A DNA stretch of 5,104 nucleotides from Sphingomonadaceae bacterium. GTDB lineage: Bacteria; Pseudomonadota; Alphaproteobacteria; Sphingomonadales; Sphingomonadaceae. This document shows positions 1 to 5,104 of this stretch, piece after piece (position 1 is the stretch's first letter; every line of letters starts with the position of its first letter). Made by a program: the position numbers and the translations under genes. Location of the stretch: NCBI GenBank assembly GCA_947446935.1, contig CANFIV010000148.1, positions 1 through 5,104 on the forward strand, in the 5' to 3' direction. The notes beneath the pieces are model-generated. The model ran no database searches and was not told the origin of the DNA. It was given only the letters and a program-made list of their open reading frames with translations.

Positions 1-264
1 GAAGCGCTGCTGGCGGGCGAGAAAGGGGTGCGCCTCGATTGTGCCGATGGCCTTGGCACTGGTGCCATCGAGCACAGCGGCGACATCTCCGGGCTCGAGC
101 GGGCCGAAGCCCATGCCGCCAATTTCGGCAAGCGGTTCAAGCCAGTGCATACCCCAGGTGGACACGCGCTCGACCGTGCAACCGGCTGCCGCGAAGGCAG
201 CCGCCACCGCATCCGCGCCGCAAGCGAGCGCGGCGGCATCGTCGCTGATGCGTACGGTTGTCAT
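1..264 (-). CDS. fdsB: NAD-dependent formate dehydrogenase, beta (flavoprotein) subunit, N-terminal fragment
   Basis: Only the first 88 codons are present; the frame stays open through the left edge. In the soluble Mo-containing formate dehydrogenase, FdsB is the NuoF-like subunit that carries FMN and an Fe-S cluster and passes electrons from formate to NAD+ in the cytoplasm. The visible part matches the characteristic FdsB N-terminus, a thioredoxin-like region absent from ordinary NuoF: a GADAVAAA helix at about residues 16-23, then GMHWLEPLAEI at about 38-48, then GFGPLEPGDV, ending in HPFLARQQRF. The last stretch normally leads into the flavin/NADH domain, which is outside the window. The ATG at 264 overlaps the fdsG stop by 4 bp (ATGA). 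A strong GGAGAG Shine-Dalgarno sits 6 nt upstream inside fdsG. This indicates translational coupling and a shared operon. Known from the family: FdsB pairs with FdsG and FdsA. A complex I subunit is less likely, because of this N-terminal extension and the adjacent LysR gene. Confidence 0.88.
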   Translation of the reverse strand, partial: MTTVRISDDAAALACGADAVAAAFAAAGCTVERVSTWGMHWLEPLAEIGGMGFGPLEPGDVAAVLDGTSAKAIGTIEAHPFLARQQRF

Positions 265-683
265 GCCAAGCTCTCCACGAGCTCGCCAAGCCGGGCGGCA
301 TCGAGGCGGCCGTAGACCTTATCTCCGATCATCGCGGCGGGGCCAACGCTGCATAGGCCGAGGCAATAGACCGTCTCGACGGCGACACGCGGATTGTCTG
401 TTAGGGCAGCGGCCATGGCCTCAACCCCCCGCGCCTGGCACGATTCGGCGCGGCACAGCTTGAGCACGGGGCGCGGTTCGCGCGCTTCGCGAAAATCGTG
501 GTAGAAGCTGACCACTCCGTGGACTTCGGCGCGGGTGAGATTGAGCGACTTTGCGATCTCGCGCACCGCGTCTTCGGACACATAGCCAAAGGCCGCCTGC
601 ACATCGTGGAGGATCGGCAGCAGCGCGCCTTCACGGCCGGCGTGGGCGACGAGGATGGCTTCAAGCTCTTGAAGGTCGTTCAT
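261..683 (-). CDS. fdsG: NAD-dependent formate dehydrogenase, gamma subunit (NuoE-like [2Fe-2S] protein)
   Basis: This complete 140-residue protein belongs to the 24-kDa complex I subunit (NuoE/HoxE/FdsG) family. It has an N-terminal helical part (about 1-65, with the family-typical LLPILHDVQAAFGYV and VHGVVSFYHDF stretches) and a thioredoxin-like [2Fe-2S] domain. The four cluster ligands are visible as C77-x4-C82 and C107-x3-C111 (YCLGLCSVGP). In the formate dehydrogenase complex this subunit relays electrons beside the FdsB flavoprotein. The length fits FdsG and is shorter than most NuoE proteins. I chose the ATG at 683 because the protein then begins at the usual family N-terminus and has AAGG 9 nt upstream. 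The frame remains open upstream to 812, but that part reads through the LysR 3' end and is low-complexity Arg-rich. The stop overlaps the fdsB start. The 70-bp gap upstream of the gene holds a dyad that may control the operon. Confidence 0.92.
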   Translation of the reverse strand: MNDLQELEAILVAHAGREGALLPILHDVQAAFGYVSEDAVREIAKSLNLTRAEVHGVVSFYHDFREAREPRPVLKLCRAESCQARGVEAMAAALTDNPRVAVETVYCLGLCSVGPAAMIGDKVYGRLDAARLGELVESLA

Positions 684-753
684 GCGGGAATGCCTTGGGA
701 AAACAGCGCGGAAGGTCAAATCGAAATGCGTGATGGTTGATAGATAAATTCTA
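684..753 (-). promoter_or_regulatory. fds operon promoter/leader region between the LysR gene and fdsG
   Basis: This 70-bp gap is AT-richer than its surroundings at its upstream end and is the only non-coding stretch ahead of fdsG. It contains most of the dyad at 738-756. Read on the minus strand, TAGAAT and TATCTA lie within the dyad and could serve as a -10 element. No good -35 sits at the right distance, which would fit an activator-dependent promoter. The promoter call is inference; the AAGG ribosome site near the fdsG start is directly visible. Confidence 0.45.
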
Positions 754-756
754 TCA
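738..756. promoter_or_regulatory. candidate LysR-type operator: TGATAGA-N5-TCTATCA dyad
   Basis: This is a perfect 7-bp inverted repeat with a 5-bp AT spacer. It contains the T-N11-A signature (741-753) expected of LysR-family binding sites. It begins on the LysR stop codon and lies 54 bp ahead of the fdsG start codon, a suitable place for an activator site of the fds operon. It lacks a downstream T-run on the minus strand and has an AT-rich stem, so it is a poor terminator. Binding by the adjacent regulator is inference. Confidence 0.5.
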
Positions 757-1659
757 CAGAGCCGGGTGGATTCCCATGGGCTCCAGCAAGCGCGCCGCCG
801 CGAGCGCCGCACGTGCCATGGGTCCGATCGGATCGCGGTTGATCACCACCAGCCCAACCCGGCGCGCTTCTTCCGGCGCATCGAACGGCACGAAGCGCGC
901 CCATTCGACACCCGCCATAAACCGCGCATAGCCATCGGGCACGATTGTGGCGAATGCGCCCGAATGGACCATGGCGAAGAGTGCGAAATGGCTGTCTGCC
1001 GTGGCACGAGGCGCGACCGCGAGGCCCTGCGCAGCGAGCCGTTCATCGAGAATGCGCCGGTATTGCATCCCCTGATGCAGCAGGCAGAGATCCTGTGCGG
1101 ATGCCTCTTCCCAACTGATCGCGGCGTGGTCATCAAAGCCGCTGCCGCGCCTTGCAAGGAATACATAGCGTTCAGCATAAAGCGGAACCGAGAGCACATT
1201 GGCGGGTGGTTCGTGATCAAGATAGGTCAGCCCGGCATCGACCTCGAACGCATGGAGCCCGTGCTCGATCGCGCGCGAGGTGGCCGAACGCACCGCCAGC
1301 GTGATCCCCGGGTTCTGCGCAAGCAAAACCTCGCCGAGCAGGCCAACCAGCGGCAGCGCGGCAGGTATCGCGGCGAGGCCGAATTCACCCTGCAGCGGCG
1401 CGGCGGTGGCAGCCACCGCACTCGCCATGCCGCTCACCGCGCCGAGGATCTGCTCGGCCCAGGGCAGCATTGCCTCGCCGTGCGGGGTCAGACCGATGAA
1501 GCGGCGATCACGCTCGACCAGCCGGCGGCCTAACTCCTGCTCCAGCGCGACGAGCCCCGCCGACAGAGTCGGCTGCGAAATGCCGCAAAGCGCCGCCGCC
1601 TTGGCGAAGTGCCCCTCACGCGCGAGGGTGACGAAATAGCGCAAGTGGCGCAGCTGCAT
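754..1659 (-). CDS. LysR-family transcriptional regulator, probable regulator of formate dehydrogenase genes
   Basis: This complete 301-residue protein has the usual LysR length and layout. An N-terminal winged helix-turn-helix starts MQLRHLRYFVTLAREGHFAK, with the recognition helix around residues 27-40 (SQPTLSAGLVALE) and the typical LxxELGxxLxxR follow-on at 39-50. A linker helix covers about 60-90, and a periplasmic-binding-protein-like effector domain runs from about 92 to the end. It acts in the cytoplasm as a DNA-binding oligomer, normally a tetramer, that responds to a small molecule. The gene stands directly ahead of fdsG on the same strand, an arrangement known for regulators of soluble formate dehydrogenase operons (FdsR-type), so formate oxidation is the likely target. 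The effector is not deducible. The ATG at 1659 gives the standard N-terminus. The only SD-like sequence, GAGAG 9-10 nt upstream, lies in the 3' arm of a hairpin. The start of the gene follows the sulfotransferase stop by 34 bp, so its own promoter would have to be very short or lie within that gene. Confidence 0.9.
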   Translation of the reverse strand: MQLRHLRYFVTLAREGHFAKAAALCGISQPTLSAGLVALEQELGRRLVERDRRFIGLTPHGEAMLPWAEQILGAVSGMASAVAATAAPLQGEFGLAAIPAALPLVGLLGEVLLAQNPGITLAVRSATSRAIEHGLHAFEVDAGLTYLDHEPPANVLSVPLYAERYVFLARRGSGFDDHAAISWEEASAQDLCLLHQGMQYRRILDERLAAQGLAVAPRATADSHFALFAMVHSGAFATIVPDGYARFMAGVEWARFVPFDAPEEARRVGLVVINRDPIGPMARAALAAARLLEPMGIHPAL

Positions 1660-1668
1660 GGACCGAAT

Positions 1669-1684
1669 GCTCTCGCTTGAGAGC
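1669..1684 (-). promoter_or_regulatory. hairpin GCTCTC-N4-GAGAGC in the LysR leader
   Basis: This perfect 6-bp inverted repeat with a 4-nt loop lies between the sulfotransferase stop and the LysR start. In the minus-strand mRNA the downstream arm reads GAGAGC and contains the only SD-like sequence ahead of the LysR ATG. No T-run follows, so an intrinsic terminator is unlikely. It could be an operator, a translational control stem or chance. Confidence 0.3.
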
Positions 1685-1697
1685 CTGATCCTATCAG
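1685..1697. repeat. short dyad CTGAT-N3-ATCAG at the end of the sulfotransferase gene
   Basis: A perfect 5-bp inverted repeat with a 3-bp spacer covers the sulfotransferase stop codon and abuts the hairpin at 1669-1684. It lies 25 bp ahead of the LysR start codon, so it could be an autoregulatory site. Part of it (TGATAG on the minus strand) is a tandem in-frame stop pair, and that alone could explain half the symmetry. Confidence 0.25.
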
Positions 1698-2488
1698 CTT
1701 AGCAGGCCCGGCGAAACCACGTCGAAGCCGAAGTACGCCTGATAGGCAGCGCAATCGGCGAGGATTGCGGGGATCAGCGCCAGTTCATCCGGTTCCAGCG
1801 CGCGCTCGGGCAGCGAGGGGGTTCGGGTGCTGATGCCGCTTGTGTGGCGTTCGGTCTCGAAGGCACGGCCAAGCTTGCCGAAGTGGCGCTGCGGATCGCC
1901 GCCGCCGGGCCAGTCGACAAACTGGGCAAGGCCTGAGCGCACTTCGGGCGAGGCCACGAAATCATCGTAGCGCACGACATGATGCGGCAGGCCGTGAGCC
2001 TTCATCGCCGCGCACAGCGCGACCATGGCGGCGCTTTCGCGGCGGCAATAGGCCTCGACCCAGCCGGTATCGAAGCGATGCCGGTTGTTCTGGCGGCGGT
2101 GCTTTTCGAAAAAGCTGGCGGCAATCGCGGCGATATCGCGCACCGTTACGAGCACGCGCGGCGGGGCGAAGGCTTCGATCACCCGCTGACTTTCGGCCAC
2201 GAGCACTTCCTTGAGCGCCCAGCGCCGCCCGGCAAGGCGCGGCGCGAAGAGGCGATGGAAGCGCGCCTGCCAGTCCGTATCCGGATACGTCCATTCCTCT
2301 TCGCCGGCGGGCTCGCTGAATTCGGGCAGCTGAACGCGCACCATGTTGGGATTCCGCAGCGCGAAAAATGATGGCTCGATTAGCACGACACGCTCGGGTG
2401 GGTCGGTCAGCCAATTGGCGATCATAGTGCTGCCCGAGCGGCCCATAGAGGCCATCAGGAAATCGGGGCGCGGCAAATTGGCGGTCAC
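1694..2488 (-). CDS. sulfotransferase family protein, polysaccharide-associated
   Basis: This complete 264-residue protein has the marks of the PAPS-dependent sulfotransferase fold. Near the N-terminus is a P-loop-like 5'-phosphosulfate-binding loop, MGRSGSTMIANWL at residues 15-27. At 112-127 is VLVTVRDIAAIAASFF, a strand-helix element whose R117 and S125 have the 8-residue Arg/Ser spacing of the 3'-phosphate-binding site. The family moves a sulfuryl group from PAPS to a hydroxyl or amino group of a carbohydrate, lipid or small molecule. No signal peptide or membrane span is seen, so it should act in the cytoplasm. I chose the GTG at 2488 because it overlaps the upstream glycosyltransferase stop in a GTGA and leaves only a short lead before the P-loop. 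The frame is open to 2668, but that extension is an antisense-like Arg/Pro-rich reading of the glycosyltransferase. Coupling to a glycosyltransferase suggests it modifies the glycan made by this locus. Substrate and acceptor are unknown. Confidence 0.82.
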   Translation of the reverse strand: MTANLPRPDFLMASMGRSGSTMIANWLTDPPERVVLIEPSFFALRNPNMVRVQLPEFSEPAGEEEWTYPDTDWQARFHRLFAPRLAGRRWALKEVLVAESQRVIEAFAPPRVLVTVRDIAAIAASFFEKHRRQNNRHRFDTGWVEAYCRRESAAMVALCAAMKAHGLPHHVVRYDDFVASPEVRSGLAQFVDWPGGGDPQRHFGKLGRAFETERHTSGISTRTPSLPERALEPDELALIPAILADCAAYQAYFGFDVVSPGLLS

Positions 2489-3618
2489 GCGCCCTGCCTC
2501 GCCATCCACGCAAGTTCGCGCGGGATGATCAGATAATGTCCGGATTGCGCGCGGACCCGCGCGGTTGCGGCGGCAGAGCGGGCAAGGAAGAGCGCCGGGT
2601 CTTCGACCATTTCGGCCATTGCTTGCGCGAGAGCCAACGCTTCGTCGGCAGGGGCGAGCCCGGCGCATGTGTCATCGACAAATTCGGGAACGGCGTGGAC
2701 GGCATTGGTCACCGGCACGAGGCCCGATGCCATCGCCTCATCACGCGAAACGCCTTGCGTATCGAGCCTTGTGGGGATGAGGAACTGACCATGCGCGGCA
2801 TGCTGCGTCGCGATTTCCTGCTGGGTGAGGAAGCCGCGATGGATCGTGACCTCGCCCACTCCGGCGAGCGGCGCGAGCGTCTCTTCGAACAGTGGCCCAT
2901 CGCCGATTAGGGTGAACCGCATCTGGCTGAACCACGGCTTTTCCCGCAGTGCCAGTATCGCGGAAACCGCCAGATCGTTGCCATAAGTGCGGCTATCATA
3001 GGGCCGAATGGACAGCACGTGCAGCCGATCTTCGGCCTGCTTGGGGCGATAGGCGAAAAGATCGGTATCAATCGGATTGTGCAGCACTGCGGTCCGCGCG
3101 TCTTGCAGCAAGGGGCCGAGATCATCGCGCATCAGTTCGCGCGAGGCAGCCGAGACAAAGGCGATGCGCAGGTTTTCGGGCCAGTGCGTCATGACGTCCC
3201 GCCAGAACATGATGCGGCCCGCAAGCACTTGCTCCTGCTCAGCCCGGAGCACCGGATCGGGCACTTGCGCCACTTTCGCGCAGAAAAAGCCGGGGATTTC
3301 GGAGCCATGCAGCCAGGCGCAGACTGGCACGGCCGGATCAACCGCCGCGCAGGGCGGCCATAACGCCTCGTTCAGCCCATGAACCGCCACGACATTGGGT
3401 GCGGCACGCGCAAGTGCAGCGCGAAACGCATCAAAATCGCCGGTCTCGCAGTCCACGCCATCGAAGCGGTGCGTGCCGCGAGCGCGGACGGGATCGAAAC
3501 GGAACACCGCGACTTCGTGTCCCAGCGCGCGATAGGCCAGCACCCGGCGGTGGACGAAGGGATACTGGTAGAGATCGCCGGCCGCCGGATAGGAGCGGGT
3601 GACGAGCAGAATGCGCAT
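2485..3618 (-). CDS. GT-B glycosyltransferase, GT4-like
   Basis: This complete 377-residue protein has the usual length for a GT4-type enzyme. The N-terminal Rossmann-like domain (about 1-175) opens with MRILLVTRSYP and has an acceptor-side LHGSE at 103-107. The C-terminal nucleotide-sugar-binding domain (about 176-377) starts after HNPID at 180-184, continues with FTLIGDGP at 236-242, and carries the donor-site segment PTRLDTQGVSRDEAMASGLVPVTN at about 282-305, followed by VPEFV. In that segment the usual E-x7-E reads D286-x7-E294. Such enzymes transfer a sugar from a nucleotide or lipid-linked donor to a growing glycan at the cytoplasmic face of the inner membrane, with retention of configuration. 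Donor and acceptor cannot be read from the sequence. The ATG at 3618 gives a canonical N-terminus, though no good Shine-Dalgarno is visible in the 32-bp gap after the epimerase. Its stop overlaps the sulfotransferase GTG by 4 bp. Confidence 0.88.
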   Translation of the reverse strand: MRILLVTRSYPAAGDLYQYPFVHRRVLAYRALGHEVAVFRFDPVRARGTHRFDGVDCETGDFDAFRAALARAAPNVVAVHGLNEALWPPCAAVDPAVPVCAWLHGSEIPGFFCAKVAQVPDPVLRAEQEQVLAGRIMFWRDVMTHWPENLRIAFVSAASRELMRDDLGPLLQDARTAVLHNPIDTDLFAYRPKQAEDRLHVLSIRPYDSRTYGNDLAVSAILALREKPWFSQMRFTLIGDGPLFEETLAPLAGVGEVTIHRGFLTQQEIATQHAAHGQFLIPTRLDTQGVSRDEAMASGLVPVTNAVHAVPEFVDDTCAGLAPADEALALAQAMAEMVEDPALFLARSAAATARVRAQSGHYLIIPRELAWMARQGA

Positions 3619-3650
3619 GGTGGCTCAGCAGGCCCGCACCGACCGCCACT

Positions 3651-4688
3651 TCACGCTGTCGTCGCCTGCTGCGGCATGTATTCGAGATACCACTTCACAA
3701 AATCGGCGACGCCTTGCTTCACTGTGGTCGCGGGCTTGTAGCCCAGCTCGCGCTCAAGATCGGAGACATCGGCGAAGGTATCGGGCACGTCGCCAGCCTG
3801 CAGCGGCAAGAGATTGCGGATTGCGGTCTTGCCCAGCGCCTCTTCCAGAGCCTCGATATATTCGGTGAGCTTGACCGGATTGTTGTTGCCGATGTTGTAG
3901 ATCCGGTACGGCGCGTTGCTTGTCGCAGGATCGGGATTGCGCGCGTCCCACGCCGGGTTGGGCGCGGCAGCCTGATCGCACGCACGGATCACGCCTTCGA
4001 CAATATCAGTGACATAGGTGAAATCGCGCGTGTGATTGCCATAGTTGAACACATCGATAGGCTTGCCCGCGATAATGTTCTTGGCAAACAGGAACAGCGC
4101 CATGTCCGGCCGACCCCACGGCCCATAGACCGTGAAAAAGCGCAGGCCTGTGGTCGGCAGGCGATAGAGATGGCTGTAGCTGTGCGCCATCAGTTCGTTT
4201 GCCTTTTTGGTCGCGGCATAAAACTGCAGCGGGTGATCGACGCCAACATGCTCGCTGAAAGGCATGGCCTGATTCGCGCCGTAGACGCTGCTGGTCGAGG
4301 CATAGACCAGATGCTCGACCCCGCCGTGGCGGCAAGCTTCGAGGATATTGGTGAAGCCGACGATATTGCTTTCGACGTAGGCGTGCGGGTTTTCGATTGA
4401 GTACCGCACCCCGGCCTGCGCAGCGAGATTGATCACCCGGCGGATGTCGTTTTCGCCAAATGTGCGTTCGACGGCAACTCGGTCAGCCAGATTGGCGCGT
4501 ACAAAGGTGTATTTCGCGTTGGTGCGGCGTGCTGTCTCTTCAAGAATCGCAAGCCGCGCTTCCTTGATCGCCGGATCATAGTAGTCGTTGACGACATCGA
4601 GCCCGACCACATCATCCCCGCGCTCCAGCAGAGTCCGGGCCGTGTGAAAGCCAATAAAGCCGGCGTTGCCGGTTACGAGGATTGCCAT
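3651..4688 (-). CDS. NAD-dependent nucleotide-sugar epimerase, probable UDP-glucuronate 4-epimerase
   Basis: This complete 345-residue extended short-chain dehydrogenase/reductase would interconvert UDP-glucuronate and UDP-galacturonate in the cytoplasm, supplying an acidic sugar for a surface glycan. The NAD-binding Rossmann motif is TGNAGFIG at residues 6-13. [18 protein letters not shown] at 29-46 is typical of the glucuronate epimerase subgroup. STSSVYG lies at 131-137 and the catalytic Y157-x3-K161 follows. [16 protein letters not shown] (184-199) and [12 protein letters not shown] (221-232) are also hallmarks of the LpsL/GAE-type epimerases and separate it from GalE and dTDP-glucose dehydratases. 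Length is normal, with a slightly long Ala/Asn/Pro-rich stretch at about 240-260. The ATG at 4688 has GGAGA 5 nt upstream. It follows the partial glycosyltransferase by 66 bp and precedes a complete one by 32 bp, so it is probably part of one glycan operon. UDP-glucuronate specificity comes from family resemblance and is not proven. Confidence 0.9.
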   Translation of the reverse strand: MAILVTGNAGFIGFHTARTLLERGDDVVGLDVVNDYYDPAIKEARLAILEETARRTNAKYTFVRANLADRVAVERTFGENDIRRVINLAAQAGVRYSIENPHAYVESNIVGFTNILEACRHGGVEHLVYASTSSVYGANQAMPFSEHVGVDHPLQFYAATKKANELMAHSYSHLYRLPTTGLRFFTVYGPWGRPDMALFLFAKNIIAGKPIDVFNYGNHTRDFTYVTDIVEGVIRACDQAAAPNPAWDARNPDPATSNAPYRIYNIGNNNPVKLTEYIEALEEALGKTAIRNLLPLQAGDVPDTFADVSDLERELGYKPATTVKQGVADFVKWYLEYMPQQATTA

Positions 4689-4754
4689 GATTGTCTCCGG
4701 CGCAGGGGCCTCGGCAAACGCCGAAGGGATCGTCGCGGATTGCGCTACTTCGGG
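4689..4754 (-). promoter_or_regulatory. 66-bp intergenic leader of the epimerase gene with a strong ribosome binding site
   Basis: On the minus strand GGAGA (4698-4694) stands 5 nt before the epimerase ATG, which fixes that start. A small stem, TCGGC-AAAC-GCCGA at 4711-4724, is present without a following T-run, so it does not look like a terminator. I see no convincing -35/-10 pair. The region most likely continues the polysaccharide transcript. Confidence 0.45.
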
Positions 4755-5104
4755 TCAGTTGCCGCCGCAAGTCGCATGCAGGAAATTCTCCAGCATCCGG
4801 GGCACCGAGAAGTTGGGCTCCAGAAAATCACGCGTAGCCGGGCCGAAAATGTCCTCGCAATGCGCTCGGCCGAGCAGAGCGCGGGTCTTTTCGCAAGCCT
4901 CCTTGAAGTCGGTCCGGTCTGCTGAGCCGAGAATATTGCCCGTCACGCCCTCGATAAAGCATTCCGACGCGCCGCCAGCCGGAGTCGAAACCACCGGTAC
5001 ACCGAGATACTGGGCCTCGATCAGCACGTTGGGCAGGCCTTCAAAGCTCGACATGAGGACGAGCACATCCATCTTCTTCATCCAGTAGCCGACATTGGTG
5101 GACC
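4755..5104 (-). CDS. glycosyltransferase, GT4 family, C-terminal fragment
   Basis: The gene enters from the right edge already in frame. Its last 115 codons are present and its N-terminal acceptor domain is outside the window. The visible part is the end of a GT-B donor-binding domain: NVGYWMKKMDVLVLMSSFEGLPNVLIEAQYLGVPVVSTPAGGASE is a textbook GT4 segment, with the full E-x7-E pair (E21 and E29 of the fragment) that contacts the nucleotide sugar. A helical tail ends in MLENFLHATCGGN. An internal ATG at 5081 is not the start, because the reading frame and the family match continue through it to the edge. The protein would act in the cytoplasm or at the inner membrane in assembly of the same glycan as the downstream epimerase and glycosyltransferase. 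Sugar specificity is unknown. Confidence 0.87.
   Translation of the reverse strand, partial: STNVGYWMKKMDVLVLMSSFEGLPNVLIEAQYLGVPVVSTPAGGASECFIEGVTGNILGSADRTDFKEACEKTRALLGRAHCEDIFGPATRDFLEPNFSVPRMLENFLHATCGGN

Noticed and set aside
1..683. NuoE and NuoF of respiratory complex I
   Set aside because: The flavoprotein fragment has the FdsB-type N-terminal region, the small subunit is short like FdsG, and a LysR gene sits where nuoD would be expected.
773..780. CCCATGGG palindrome near the LysR C-terminus
   Set aside because: Short, inside well-supported coding sequence, and explained by its codons (Glu-Pro-Met-Gly).
684..812. N-terminal extension of the fdsG frame up to 812
   Set aside because: It overlaps the LysR 3' end, is Arg-rich and unlike the family, and would run through the dyad. 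The ATG at 683 gives the normal N-terminus.
766..1533. Long plus-strand open frame (255 codons) opposite the LysR gene
   Set aside because: Antisense shadow in GC-rich DNA. It has no recognisable domain and the composition of a reverse reading of the LysR gene.
738..1697. TGATAG shared by the dyads at 738-756 and 1685-1697 as a common operator half-site
   Set aside because: In both places TGATAG is a tandem in-frame stop pair at a gene end, so the sharing may be a coding effect. The rest of the two dyads differs in arm and spacer length.
2489..2668. N-terminal extension of the sulfotransferase frame up to 2668
   Set aside because: It is an out-of-frame shadow of the glycosyltransferase 3' end, Arg/Pro-rich. 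The GTG overlap at 2488 is a better start.
3714..4400. Long plus-strand open frame (228 codons) opposite the epimerase gene
   Set aside because: Antisense shadow of a strongly conserved enzyme, with no family resemblance.
4709..4727. Intrinsic terminator after the partial glycosyltransferase
   Set aside because: The stem is only about 5 bp plus a bulged extension, and the minus-strand sequence after it is GC-rich with no T-run.

Overview
The window looks like GC-rich alphaproteobacterial chromosome. Sphingomonadales or a near relative is my guess, from codon use and protein flavour only; the sequence cannot fix the genus. Every gene I can support lies on the minus strand, so transcription runs from the right edge (5104) to the left edge (1). 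Coding density is very high. The gaps are 66, 32, 34 and 70 bp, and two gene pairs overlap by 4 bp. No stretch of more than 300 bases lacks a gene.

Right part (5104 to 1694): the end of a surface-polysaccharide or glycoconjugate locus. In transcription order it holds the C-terminal part of a GT4-type glycosyltransferase, a complete UDP-glucuronate 4-epimerase-like NAD-dependent sugar epimerase, a complete GT-B glycosyltransferase, and a small PAPS-type sulfotransferase whose GTG start overlaps the glycosyltransferase stop. Together they suggest a polymer that contains uronic acid (galacturonate) and may be sulfated. The assignment to capsule, exopolysaccharide or LPS is inference.

Left part (1659 to 1): a LysR-family regulator followed by the start of an NAD-dependent, molybdenum-containing formate dehydrogenase operon. 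fdsG is complete (NuoE-like [2Fe-2S] subunit). fdsB is cut by the left edge after 88 residues (NuoF-like, FMN/NADH-binding subunit). The catalytic subunit fdsA and the accessory genes fdsC and fdsD would be expected beyond the left edge. The LysR protein is probably the local regulator of formate oxidation. A 7-bp-arm dyad containing a T-N11-A motif sits between it and fdsG and is a good candidate operator.

I see no transposase, tRNA or rRNA, CRISPR array, phage gene or clear intrinsic terminator. I also see no convincing sign of a previously undescribed system. The points most worth a second look are the candidate LysR operator, the structured leader of the LysR gene, and the sulfotransferase coupled to a glycosyltransferase.
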